Shown in pieces: positions 34,142 through 42,162 of a stretch of 64,000 nt of DNA. Position 1 is the stretch's first letter. Each line of letters opens with the position of its first letter. This DNA comes from an uncultured Clostridia bacterium (GTDB lineage Bacteria > Bacillota > DTU014): NCBI GenBank assembly GCA_900016865.1, contig FIZI01000013.1:1-64000 (forward strand). The letters are read 5' to 3'. The position numbers and the translations under genes were made by a program. The notes beneath the pieces were generated by a model. That model saw only the letters and a list, made by a program, of their open reading frames with translations, had not been told where the DNA came from and did no database searches.

Positions 34142-34699
34142 GTGTTGGTATCTAGGCCTCAGTTATCGGATAAGGTGAAAACTGAGCTGATCGAGTGGGC
34201 GAAGTGCATAGCCGCAGCGGTTGCCATAGCAGTGTTCATCATGGTGTTTATTGGCCGCAGTACGGTTGTAGACGGCAGCTCTATGGAACCCACGCTGTCT
34301 GATAGAGACAGGCTGTGGCTTGACAAACTGACTTACAGGTTCTCGGAGCCTCGTAGAGGTGACATAGTAGTATTTGACATGCCGGGGGAGAAATACATAA
34401 AGCGAGTAATAGGGCTCCCAGGTGAGCGGGTTTGGTCCGAAGACGGAGTGGTATATGTTGACGGAAAGCGCCTCGAAGAGGACTACGTACTTGATCGGAT
34501 CAGAAGAGGCGGCGATTTTGGCCCGGTGACAGTTCCTGAAGGCTCAGTCTTTGTCCTCGGAGACAATCGCAACAACAGCGATGACAGCAGGGGTTCAGTT
34601 GGGATGCTCGACATCGATAGGATTATCGGCAAGGTCGTTTTCAGGTATTATCCGCTGACAGAGATCGGAGTAGTCGGTTTTGAGTATGATGGTGATTGA
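34142..34699 (+). CDS. lepB: Signal peptidase I
   Basis: This membrane serine protease removes signal peptides from secreted proteins. One N-terminal membrane segment (CIAAAVAIAVFIMVFIG) is followed by the catalytic-Ser box GSSMEPTL at about residue 45 and the catalytic-Lys box KYIKRVIGLPGERV at about 84; FVLGDNRNNSDDSRGSVG is the conserved box E. The length (185 aa) matches Gram-positive type enzymes. GGGGGAG just upstream allows GTG 34142 or TTG 34145. It lies 110 bases upstream of the tRNA genes and is probably the end of its own transcript. Confidence 0.95.
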   Translation: MLVSRPQLSDKVKTELIEWAKCIAAAVAIAVFIMVFIGRSTVVDGSSMEPTLSDRDRLWLDKLTYRFSEPRRGDIVVFDMPGEKYIKRVIGLPGERVWSEDGVVYVDGKRLEEDYVLDRIRRGGDFGPVTVPEGSVFVLGDNRNNSDDSRGSVGMLDIDRIIGKVVFRYYPLTEIGVVGFEYDGD

Positions 34700-34703
34700 C
34701 CGA

Positions 34704-34732
34704 TTGACATGATCCAGTCCCTGTGCTATAGT
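34704..34732 (+). promoter_or_regulatory. Sigma-A promoter of the tRNA pair
   Basis: TTGACA (34704-34709) and TATAGT (34727-34732) are separated by exactly 17 bases and lie about 80 bases before the first tRNA. Confidence 0.8.
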
Positions 34733-34810
34733 GTTTCTACAAGGGATATTCAGTCACAGTCAGCCCTGGATTGGACTGACTGCATGAAGTCGTCTCTTGA
34801 GATTCAGGGC

Positions 34811-34886
34811 GCGGACGTGGCTCAGCTGGTAGAGCATCGGCTTCCCAAGCCGAGGGTCGCGGGTTCGAATCCCGTCGTCCGCTCCA
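34811..34886 (+). tRNA. tRNA-Gly (anticodon CCC)
   Basis: The 76-base cloverleaf is complete: acceptor GCGGACG pairs with CGTCCGC, the D arm is GCTCAGCTGGTAGAGC, the anticodon loop is TTCCCAA, the T loop is GGTTCGAATCCC, and the CCA end is encoded. The CCC anticodon reads GGG glycine codons. Confidence 0.97.
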
Positions 34887-34900
34887 TTTTTCTTTCTTGT

Positions 34901-34976
34901 GCCGATGTGGCTCAGCTGGTAGAGCAGCTCACTCGTAATGAGCAGGTCGTCGGTTCGAGTCCGACCATCGGCTCCA
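34901..34976 (+). tRNA. tRNA-Thr (anticodon CGT)
   Basis: The 76-base cloverleaf has acceptor GCCGATG pairing with CATCGGC, an anticodon loop CTCGTAA, a T loop GGTTCGAGTCC and an encoded CCA. The CGT anticodon reads ACG threonine codons. It follows tRNA-Gly by 14 bases and shares its transcript. Confidence 0.97.
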
Positions 34977-34983
34977 AACTAGA

Positions 34984-35016
34984 AGCCCCTTTGGGGATCA
35001 CCCAGAGGGGCTTTTC
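34984..35016 (+). terminator. Rho-independent terminator after the tRNA pair
   Basis: AGCCCCTTTGGG pairs with CCCAGAGGGGCT around a short loop and is followed by TTTTC. It begins eight bases after tRNA-Thr. Confidence 0.9.
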
Positions 35017-35085
35017 TCATCGCTGTTGCGATCCCTGGACAGTCCAACAAACCCGCCAGTGGCATGGTTCAAAGTATAGGCCGCT

Positions 35086-35114
35086 TTCGGTCCAGACACT
35101 GCCTGGTGTATACT
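35086..35114 (+). promoter_or_regulatory. Candidate promoter for the GH43 gene
   Basis: TATACT (35109-35114) lies 17 bases after TTCGGT (35086-35091). The -10 is good, the -35 is weak, which would fit a regulated promoter. Confidence 0.4.
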
Positions 35115-35190
35115 TGTACTGGATTCCAGAATGGCGCGTTGTAGGATCCGAACGGATTGTTCTCAACTGAAGCGAAAAGGTGGGGTGACA

Positions 35191-36690
35191 ATGAGCGATA
35201 CCGAGCGGTTTAACTCTGGAGCCTGGGGAGATTTGGGTGGCGGCTACTACCGGAACCCTGTCCTAATGGCGGATTTCTCCGACCCGGATGTCATAAGGGT
35301 TGGGGAGGACTTCTACATGGTGTGCTCTGAGTTTCACTACATGGGCATGCCAGTGCTGCACTCAAACGATTTGGTCAACTGGACGATCATTGGCCAAGTC
35401 TACGACAGGCTGGATATCGATCCCCGATATGACCGGATGGACGGCTATGGTGCAGGTAGTTGGGCCCCTGCGATTCGGTATCACAACGGGCTGTTCTACG
35501 TCTATTTCTGCACTCCGAATGAGGGGCTCTATATGAGCACTGCGCGCGACCCGTCAGGCCCATGGTCACCTCTTCATGAGGTAAAGCGAGTTAGTGCATG
35601 GGAGGATCCATGTCCGTTCTGGGATGATGATGGGAACGCGTATCTCGGGCGCAGCATTACAGGCGCAGGCCCGATAGTCATACATAGAATGAGCCTCGAC
35701 GGAAAGCGGCTTCTGGATGAGGGCGTTATCGTTTATGTTGGAAAGACCGCTGAAGGGACGAAGATCTACAAGAAAGACGGGTACTACTATTTGATCATAC
35801 CTGAAGGCGGAGTCAGTACGGGCTGGCAAACAGCACTTCGCTCAAAGAGCATCTACGGGCCCTATGAGCGCCGCGTCGTGTTGCAGCAGGGAAGGACAGA
35901 GATCAATGGCCCTCATCAGGGCGGGCTGGTGGATACTCCGTCAGGCGAGTGGTGGTTCATGCACTTCCAGAGCTCCGGCGCCAAAGGCAGAGTGTGTCAC
36001 TTGCAGCCGGTTCAGTGGGTTGATGGTTGGCCGATAATGGGATCGGATTGCGAGCCGGTCTCGGTATTCCGCAAGCCAGAAGTCAGCACCAAGAGAGTCG
36101 AAGTACTGCAGACGTCTGACGATTTCAGCAGCACTAAGCTTGGCCTTCAGTGGCAGTGGAACCACAATCCAGTGGATGACCACTGGTCACTGACTGAAAG
36201 GCCGGGGTACTTGCGGATACGTGCAATGAAGGCATGTGGCATCAGGACCGCTCGTAACACAGTTACCCAGAAGCTGATTGGGAACAAAGGCGTGATTACA
36301 GTAGAGCTTAGCATTGCAGGGATGGCAACCGGCCAGCAGGCGGGCTTGACTTATCTCGGTGCGGACTTCGACAACTGGATTGGCGTAGAGAAAGACGACA
36401 GCGGCGTCCGTATAAGCTCAGTTACCGCAGGGACTCACTGTCACGGCCCTGCTGTTGACTGTGATACAGTGTGGCTCCGCACACAGTACGATTTCGAAGG
36501 CTCTACGCTGATGTACTTTAGTGTAGACGGCATCCGCTTCTGGCAGCTGGGTGGGGAATGCCAGCTGACTTTTGGTTTTTGGAAGGGAGCCAGAGTCGGC
36601 TTGTTCACATACAACAAGAGCTGCGATGGGGGCATAGCAGACTTCGCTCGGTTTACGTACGAACACGATGGCCCGTCAATGCAAGAGTAG
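35191..36690 (+). CDS. GH43 glycoside hydrolase (beta-xylosidase / arabinofuranosidase type)
   Basis: This 499-residue enzyme has a five-bladed propeller (about 20-310). Candidate catalytic residues are the Asp in ADFSDPDVIRVGEDFYMV, the Asp in WEDPCPFWDDDG and the Glu in RTEINGPHQGG. A C-terminal beta-sandwich (about 320-495) resembles the concanavalin-like module found on long GH43 xylosidases. There is no signal peptide, so it would act in the cytoplasm on imported xylo-oligosaccharides, feeding xylose to the isomerase at 962. AGGTGGGGTGA precedes ATG 35191. The exact sugar linkage cannot be fixed. Confidence 0.9.
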   Translation: MSDTERFNSGAWGDLGGGYYRNPVLMADFSDPDVIRVGEDFYMVCSEFHYMGMPVLHSNDLVNWTIIGQVYDRLDIDPRYDRMDGYGAGSWAPAIRYHNGLFYVYFCTPNEGLYMSTARDPSGPWSPLHEVKRVSAWEDPCPFWDDDGNAYLGRSITGAGPIVIHRMSLDGKRLLDEGVIVYVGKTAEGTKIYKKDGYYYLIIPEGGVSTGWQTALRSKSIYGPYERRVVLQQGRTEINGPHQGGLVDTPSGEWWFMHFQSSGAKGRVCHLQPVQWVDGWPIMGSDCEPVSVFRKPEVSTKRVEVLQTSDDFSSTKLGLQWQWNHNPVDDHWSLTERPGYLRIRAMKACGIRTARNTVTQKLIGNKGVITVELSIAGMATGQQAGLTYLGADFDNWIGVEKDDSGVRISSVTAGTHCHGPAVDCDTVWLRTQYDFEGSTLMYFSVDGIRFWQLGGECQLTFGFWKGARVGLFTYNKSCDGGIADFARFTYEHDGPSMQE

Positions 36691-36924
36691 TGCAGCTGGT
36701 GGACAAGTGCGTTCATATCCTAGGCTCTTGGTTCGCGTGTTTGGTTCAGCGATCTTCGTTTATCTGATCCAAGGGATCAGCATGAGCGGACTGAGAGGGT
36801 AGATCTGCGCTTTGGTCGCGCATCATCTCCAGGCGGGTTTAGCTCGTGTCCGATGGAGTGAAGCTGGGGACTCATAGCTGAGGATAGGAGTTAGGGGCGA
36901 GGAAACTCGCCCTTATGCGTTGGC
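36691..36924 (+). terminator. Intergenic region with terminator hairpin before clpP
   Basis: I see no gene in the 361 bp between GH43 and clpP. A compact hairpin (GGGCGAG, GAAA loop, CTCGCCC, then TTATG) lies at about 36895-36915 and would end upstream transcripts. The stretch before it shows only a short repeat around GATCCAAGGGATC. Confidence 0.6.
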
Positions 36925-36954
36925 TTGAAGTATCTGTTGTGATATAGATATAAT
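36925..36954 (+). promoter_or_regulatory. Sigma-A promoter of clpP
   Basis: TTGAAG (36925-36930) and a perfect TATAAT (36949-36954) are 18 bases apart. The leader to clpP is about 90 bases. No CtsR-type direct repeat was recognised. Confidence 0.65.
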
Positions 36955-37051
36955 AGAACAGATCCAGAGGCATATTATATCGAAGCTAGCAGGCATTTGC
37001 GGTCGAATCGCGTACAGCCGCGACACTCGCTAGCACAGGGGGAGATATGTT

Positions 37052-37654
37052 ATGGCTGAGCCCATACCATTTGTGATTGAGCAGGGTTCACATGGAATAA
37101 GAGCCTTTGACATCTATAGCCGCCTGCTCAAGGACCGCATTGTCTTTGTCAACGGTCCGATAGATACTGAGATGAGCCGGCTGGTGGTCGCACAGATACT
37201 TTATCTCGCCAGTGAGTCCAAAGAGAAACCCATAGATCTCTACATCAATTCTCCCGGCGGAGAGGTCTCGGCCGGCATGTCGATATTTGACATCATGCGC
37301 AACGTGCCGTGTGACGTTAACACGTACTGCGTAGGTATGGCCGCGTCTATGGCAGCAGTGCTGCTAGCCGCAGGCGACAAGCGCTTCGCTTTGCCCAATG
37401 CGGAGATCATGATTCATCAGCCTCTGGGCGGGGCAAGAGGGCCCGCAGCAGACATAGAGATTGAGGCGAAGTGGATCATAAAGACGAAGGAGAAACTGGA
37501 GCGCATTTTGTCGGACTTGACAGGCCAGCCTCTTGATAAGGTCAAGAGAGATACTGACCGTAATTTTTGGATGAGCGCTGAGGAGGCAAAGGAATACGGC
37601 CTAATAGATGAAATAGTGGTCCCAACAAAGCCTAGGGCCAGGCAAAGCATGTAG
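37052..37654 (+). CDS. clpP: ATP-dependent Clp protease proteolytic subunit
   Basis: ClpP forms the double-heptamer chamber that degrades unfolded and regulatory proteins fed by Clp ATPases. The catalytic triad is visible: Ser in [14 protein letters not shown], His in IMIHQPLGG, and Asp in the [15 protein letters not shown] region. The oxyanion strand [12 protein letters not shown] is intact. At 200 aa with start ATG 37052 (after GGGGGAG) it has the normal length. Here it stands without clpX or tig and is followed 29 bp later by tyrS. Confidence 0.96.
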   Translation: MAEPIPFVIEQGSHGIRAFDIYSRLLKDRIVFVNGPIDTEMSRLVVAQILYLASESKEKPIDLYINSPGGEVSAGMSIFDIMRNVPCDVNTYCVGMAASMAAVLLAAGDKRFALPNAEIMIHQPLGGARGPAADIEIEAKWIIKTKEKLERILSDLTGQPLDKVKRDTDRNFWMSAEEAKEYGLIDEIVVPTKPRARQSM

Positions 37655-37683
37655 ATACACGATCTGCTGAAGGAAGTGCAATC

Positions 37684-38910
37684 ATGACGAACGTGTTTGA
37701 CACACTGCGAGAGCGAGGGTTTGTACAGCAGACGAGCCACGAAGATAAGCTGGCTGCTCTGCTTGCGGAGGAGAAGGTTACTGCTTACGTAGGATTTGAC
37801 CCAACTAGTGACAGCCTGCACGTGGGACACTTGCTTCCTTTGATGGCTTTGGTTCATCTCGGACGCGCCGGGCATCGGCCCATAGCTCTCATCGGCGGCG
37901 GGACTGCCATGATCGGCGATCCTAGCGGCCGGACCGAGCTCCGAAAGATGATGTCGAAGGAGACAGTGAACTCCAACTTCGAGGGTATCAAAAAGCAGCT
38001 TCAGGAAATCCTGTCGCGTAATTCCATTGATATGGTGATCCTCAATAATGCTGATTGGATTTGGGATCTCAACTATATCGATTTTCTGCGAGAGATTGGG
38101 TCGCAGTTTTCTGTCAATAGGATGCTCACAGCGGAGTGTTTCAAATCCAGGCTGGAGCGGGGCCTTTCATTCATTGAGTTCAACTATATGCTCCTTCAAG
38201 CGTACGACTTCTTGAAACTCTACAGAGACTACGGGTGCAGGCTGCAACTTGGAGGAGACGATCAGTGGTCCAACATTCTTGCAGGTGCTGACCTGATTCG
38301 CCGCCTTGAACAAGCCGAAGCCTATGTGCTCACTATTCCGCTTCTGACGACGAGTTCAGGCAAGAAGATGGGCAAGACCGAGGCGGGCGCCGTATGGCTG
38401 GATTCCAACAAGACTACCCCGTATGAGTTTTACCAGTATTGGCGCAACTGCGATGACGCGGATGTAGAGAAACTACTTGCTCTGTATACGCTCCTTCCCA
38501 TGGATGAGGTCAGGGCATTGGGCGCGCTCGAGGGCGAGGAGATCAACAGAGCAAAACAGATTTTGGCGTTTGAAGTCACCAAGTTTGTACATGGGGAGAC
38601 TGAGGCCCAAAAGGCACAAGACGCTGCACTCGCACTGTTTGGAGCCGGCGGAAGCACCGAGTCCGTGCCGGTAAGCGAGATATCCAGGGATAGGGTCGCT
38701 GTTGGTATAGACTTGGGAGAGCTGATGAGCGAGGTCGGACTCTCAAGTTCCAATAGCGAGGCCCGCAGATTGATAGACCAAGGCGGAGTATATGTCAACG
38801 ATATCCGAGTGTGCGACAGATTCCAGCAAGTTACACTGTCAGACGTCAAGGACGGTAAGATAGTCCTGAGAAAGGGCAAGAAGACCTATCGCATCGTGAG
38901 GGTCATCTAA
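37684..38910 (+). CDS. tyrS: Tyrosyl-tRNA synthetase
   Basis: This class I synthetase charges tRNA-Tyr. The HIGH-like motif is in DSLHVGHLLPLMAL near residue 48, the substrate pocket includes QLGGDDQWSNILAGADLIRR, and KKMGKTEAG is the KMSKS counterpart. The C-terminal S4 RNA-binding domain covers about 345-405 (NSEARRLIDQGGVYVNDIRV). Length 408 aa. No T-box leader is present between clpP and this gene, so it probably shares the clpP transcript. Confidence 0.97.
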   Translation: MTNVFDTLRERGFVQQTSHEDKLAALLAEEKVTAYVGFDPTSDSLHVGHLLPLMALVHLGRAGHRPIALIGGGTAMIGDPSGRTELRKMMSKETVNSNFEGIKKQLQEILSRNSIDMVILNNADWIWDLNYIDFLREIGSQFSVNRMLTAECFKSRLERGLSFIEFNYMLLQAYDFLKLYRDYGCRLQLGGDDQWSNILAGADLIRRLEQAEAYVLTIPLLTTSSGKKMGKTEAGAVWLDSNKTTPYEFYQYWRNCDDADVEKLLALYTLLPMDEVRALGALEGEEINRAKQILAFEVTKFVHGETEAQKAQDAALALFGAGGSTESVPVSEISRDRVAVGIDLGELMSEVGLSSSNSEARRLIDQGGVYVNDIRVCDRFQQVTLSDVKDGKIVLRKGKKTYRIVRVI

Positions 38911-38959
38911 CAGCGTTTTTCTAGCGGATTGCGAGCTAATCTCTCGGAGGTGTGTCCTG

Positions 38960-40450
38960 ATGTCCAAAACAAAGGCCTTTCTTGCGTTTGATATGGGCGC
39001 AGAGAGCGGGCGGGCGATTGTCGGATCGTTTGACGGCACCCGTCTTGAGCTAAACGAAGTGCACAGATTCTCCAATGATCCGGTCAGAATCGGCGATACC
39101 CTTTACTGGGACATACTGCGCCTCTTCTATGAGACCAAGAAAGGATTGGCTGCAGCTGTGCACGAATACGGGGAGTCTATATCGTGCATTGGTATAGATA
39201 CCTGGGGAGTTGACTTCGGGCTGCTCGATCGATCGGGCGAGCTGTTGGCCAACCCAGTGCACTACCGCGACTCGCGGACCGACGGTATGCTCGATGAGGC
39301 TTTTAAGATAATGCCCAGATCGGAGATCTTTCGGCATACCGGCATCCAGATCATGCAGATCAATACACTGTACCAGCTGTTGGCAATGAAAAAAGCGGGG
39401 TCGCCGCTCCTTAACTTGGCAGACAAGCTGCTCTTCATACCGGGTTTGCTTTCATACTTCCTCACCGGCGTCAAGAACACTGACTCGACGGCCGCAAGCA
39501 CCAGCCAGCTATACGATCCAGTGTCCAAGACATGGTCGGACGCAGTGCTAGATGCATTTGAAATACCAAAGAACATCCTGCCCGAGATCGTGGATGCAGG
39601 TACAGTAATCGGAGAGCTTCTGCCTGCGATTAAGCAGGAGATTGGGGCAGGCGATCTCAAGGTCGTGACGCCGGGCGGGCATGACACTGCGTGTGCTGTT
39701 GCTTCTGTTCCTGCTGAAAACAAGGATTACATATTCCTCAGCTGTGGCACTTGGTCGCTCATGGGGATGGAGACTGAATCGCCTGTGATCAATGATTTGA
39801 CCGCCAGCTTTAACTTCACCAATGAGGGAGGAGTCTGCGGTACGATTCGGCTGCTCAAGAACATAGCAGGCCTCTGGCCGGTTCAGGAATGCAGGCGGGC
39901 CTGGGAGAGAGAGGGAGAACGTCTCAGCTATGATGAGATTACTGCAGCGGCGTCTGCAGCACCGGCGTTCAAGAGCGTTATCGACCCGGATGACGATGCT
40001 TTCCTCAATCCCGCACATATGCCGCAGGCAATACAGGAATTCTGCAAGAATACGGGCCAGCCTGTGCCTCAGTCTCGCGGAGAGATAGTTAGGGCAGCAC
40101 TGGAGGGCCTGGCGCTCAAGTACCGCTTTGTCGCAGACAGGCTTGAGGCTATAGCCGGCAGGCGCCTCGACACGATTCACATGGTGGGCGGCGGTATCAA
40201 GAATAAGCTTCTGTGCCAGATGGCGGCCAGTGCGACAAAACGACGCGTGGTTGCAGGCCCATCCGAGGCTACAGCCATCGGAAATACGTTGATGCAGGCT
40301 ATGGCAATAGGAGAGATCGGGTCACTCGCTGAGTTGAGGCAAGTAGTCCGGAATTCGTTTGAGACAGAGGTCTATGAACCTGCAGATTCTGCTGCATGGG
40401 ATGACGCATATGCTCGCTTCCTAGAGATGCTCGAAGACAAACAAAAATAG
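38960..40450 (+). CDS. rhaB: Rhamnulokinase
   Basis: This FGGY-family kinase phosphorylates L-rhamnulose, the second step of rhamnose catabolism. The N-terminal phosphate motif is FLAFDMGAESGRAIVGSFDG, GIDTWGVDFGLLDRSG is the sugar-site segment typical of RhaB, and HMVGGGIKNKLLCQMAAS is the adenosine motif. Length 496 aa; CTCGGAGGTG precedes ATG 38960. The rest of the rhamnose pathway (isomerase, aldolase, transporter) is not in the window, so this is an isolated gene behind tyrS. Confidence 0.93.
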   Translation: MSKTKAFLAFDMGAESGRAIVGSFDGTRLELNEVHRFSNDPVRIGDTLYWDILRLFYETKKGLAAAVHEYGESISCIGIDTWGVDFGLLDRSGELLANPVHYRDSRTDGMLDEAFKIMPRSEIFRHTGIQIMQINTLYQLLAMKKAGSPLLNLADKLLFIPGLLSYFLTGVKNTDSTAASTSQLYDPVSKTWSDAVLDAFEIPKNILPEIVDAGTVIGELLPAIKQEIGAGDLKVVTPGGHDTACAVASVPAENKDYIFLSCGTWSLMGMETESPVINDLTASFNFTNEGGVCGTIRLLKNIAGLWPVQECRRAWEREGERLSYDEITAAASAAPAFKSVIDPDDDAFLNPAHMPQAIQEFCKNTGQPVPQSRGEIVRAALEGLALKYRFVADRLEAIAGRRLDTIHMVGGGIKNKLLCQMAASATKRRVVAGPSEATAIGNTLMQAMAIGEIGSLAELRQVVRNSFETEVYEPADSAAWDDAYARFLEMLEDKQK

Positions 40451-40490
40451 CACAAAGCTGCAATAAGAGCAGAGATCAAGCGACGAAAAC

Positions 40491-40531
40491 CAGGCACCAC
40501 CGTTATCTCAGGGACTTGGGTGGTGCCTGTT
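40491..40531. terminator. Bidirectional hairpin between rhaB and the heptose adenylyltransferase gene
   Basis: AGGCACCACC pairs with GGTGGTGCCT around a loop of about 17 bases. It overlaps the 3' end of the minus-strand gene and can serve both convergent transcripts. Confidence 0.65.
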
Positions 40532-41020
40532 CGCGCTAGCTATGCGGTTGATGATCGAGGTTGTGGACTTGCCAGGTTTGAGACTCAAGAGTACAAGAGG
40601 AATACCGAGCCTTTGGAGGAGATTGTACTCGGGCAGGTTGTCCGGATTGTAGTCGGCACCCTTGAAGTAGCGCGAAGGATTGATCCGTGTGATCAGATCC
40701 TCTGCAGTGGTCTCGTTGAAAATGACTACTGCTCCAACACACTCGAGCCCGGCAATCACTCTAGCTCTATCAGCCTGCGAATTTATCGGCCTATCAGGCC
40801 CTTTGAGTAGTCGGACAGACTCGTCGCTGTTAACACCGACAACTAACAGGTCGCACATGCTCCTCGCTCTCTCTAGCAAGTCGAGGTGACCGCTGTGGAG
40901 TATGTCAAAGCAGCCATTGGTAAGGCCGACTGTGCGGCCTGCCTTGCGTTGATGTCGCGAAAGGTCTTGTGCCTCATCAATGGTTATGACCTTTCTTTCG
41001 GTGCTGGCGAAATGCTGCAC
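40508..41020 (-). CDS. rfaE2: D-glycero-beta-D-manno-heptose 1-phosphate adenylyltransferase-like
   Basis: This 170-residue nucleotidyltransferase would make ADP-heptose from heptose 1-phosphate. The T/HxGH signature lies in GLTNGCFDILHSGHLDLLER; VVGVNSDESVRLLKGPDRPI is the second motif, and the C-terminal KSTTSIINRI is the usual ISSTxxI-like element. It corresponds to the C-terminal half of HldE and lacks a kinase half. It is the last gene of a minus-strand operon behind a flippase-like protein and a GT9 transferase. Related glycerol-phosphate cytidylyltransferases share the fold, but the context and motifs favour heptose. Confidence 0.85.
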   Translation of the reverse strand: MQHFASTERKVITIDEAQDLSRHQRKAGRTVGLTNGCFDILHSGHLDLLERARSMCDLLVVGVNSDESVRLLKGPDRPINSQADRARVIAGLECVGAVVIFNETTAEDLITRINPSRYFKGADYNPDNLPEYNLLQRLGIPLVLLSLKPGKSTTSIINRIASANRHHPSP

Positions 41021-41040
41021 TTCATGCCATCTCCTCTATC

Positions 41041-42129
41041 CTAAACTCCATGTTCGCCTTCAGTTTGAGCGCCGTTCTGCTGTCCGTTGCCAAGAAACGA
41101 TTTTCCGCGTGTACCGATGGCTTTGTAGAACATCACGCCTCCAATGACCAGGCTTGTATAATACGTAAAGAAGCGCCAGGTGCTCACAAACAGAGGCAGC
41201 CTGGCCTTTGGGACGACCGGCTGAAAGAGCAGAGCAAATCCGATCTCGGATCCTCCACTCCCCCCAGGCGTGGGTATGAAAGGCTGTATGATATTGAAGA
41301 CAATCTGCGCCAAAAGAGTCCTTGCGATGGGCGGACGGATTCCAAGCCCGAGCAGCGTCACTGGAGCGATAGCCAGATAGAATCCCCAGTAGAGCAGAGT
41401 ACAGACAATCGCCAGGAAAAAGGCAAGGCGAGCGTTCCTGAGCATCTCCGCGGTGTCCTGCTTAAACTGCTCGATTTCGCACGTGAGCCGTGCAGCAATG
41501 GAGTCGACCTTCTCTGGAGATACAAACCGCTTTACCACTCGTAGCCGTGAAACGCGGCGAAGCAACCCGACTAGGAGCTCCGACTTTACGATCAAAACGA
41601 CCATCAGGACCGCTAGAGCAATCATTATTGCTATGGCGATGTCAATCAAGCGGTCGACCTGAGAGCTTAAGCTGTATTCTCGCTTTCTGATGTATATGTA
41701 CAGTAAGGCTGGGCCCAGCAGTATTAGCAAGGCTGTAGTCAGAGCTGAGTCAATGATGCTCACAGCTGATGACCGTCCGATCGGCTGGCCCTCCTTGTGC
41801 ATCAGGTACACCTGCAGAGGCAAGCCACCGGAGGTAAACGGCGTCACATGTGATACGAAGACCGCAGACATGTAGATCTCGAACAGCCGAAAATAGCCGA
41901 TTGGATTCCCAAGCGCTCGAGAGAGCAAATAGAGTCTGAGCACCTTGGTACACCACGCTGCCACGGTGACGGACAGGCCGAGGAGAAGGTATTCGGGCTT
42001 GATCCTTTGTAGGGACTCGATTTCGAAGTCATTGCGGCTGAGTGCAAGTATGAACAGAATGCTTACTACGCTGATACCTATCGAAATCAACAGGCCTCTC
42101 TTGAGCGAGACCTTTGAGACAGTCTTCAC
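41041..42129 (-). CDS. Lysylphosphatidylglycerol-synthase-like flippase membrane protein (UPF0104)
   Basis: This 362-residue protein has about eight membrane segments and the LPG_synthase_TM family marks VSHVTPFTSGGLPLQVYLM and FIPTPGGSGGSEIGFALLF. It lacks the soluble aminoacyltransferase half of MprF, so it resembles the stand-alone translocase or the AglD/YbhN-like proteins. It lies between a GT9 glycosyltransferase (33 bp upstream) and the heptose adenylyltransferase (20 bp downstream). A role in moving a lipid-linked sugar or anchoring glycan assembly is inferred from this context. Confidence 0.85.
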   Translation of the reverse strand: MKTVSKVSLKRGLLISIGISVVSILFILALSRNDFEIESLQRIKPEYLLLGLSVTVAAWCTKVLRLYLLSRALGNPIGYFRLFEIYMSAVFVSHVTPFTSGGLPLQVYLMHKEGQPIGRSSAVSIIDSALTTALLILLGPALLYIYIRKREYSLSSQVDRLIDIAIAIMIALAVLMVVLIVKSELLVGLLRRVSRLRVVKRFVSPEKVDSIAARLTCEIEQFKQDTAEMLRNARLAFFLAIVCTLLYWGFYLAIAPVTLLGLGIRPPIARTLLAQIVFNIIQPFIPTPGGSGGSEIGFALLFQPVVPKARLPLFVSTWRFFTYYTSLVIGGVMFYKAIGTRGKSFLGNGQQNGAQTEGEHGV

Positions 42130-42162
42130 GCCGTACCACCCTTGCTTATGATTGCCATTTCG

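Noticed and set aside
34709-35170. Open frame of 153 codons across the tRNA region
   Set aside because: It runs through two complete tRNA genes and a terminator and has no ribosome-binding site.
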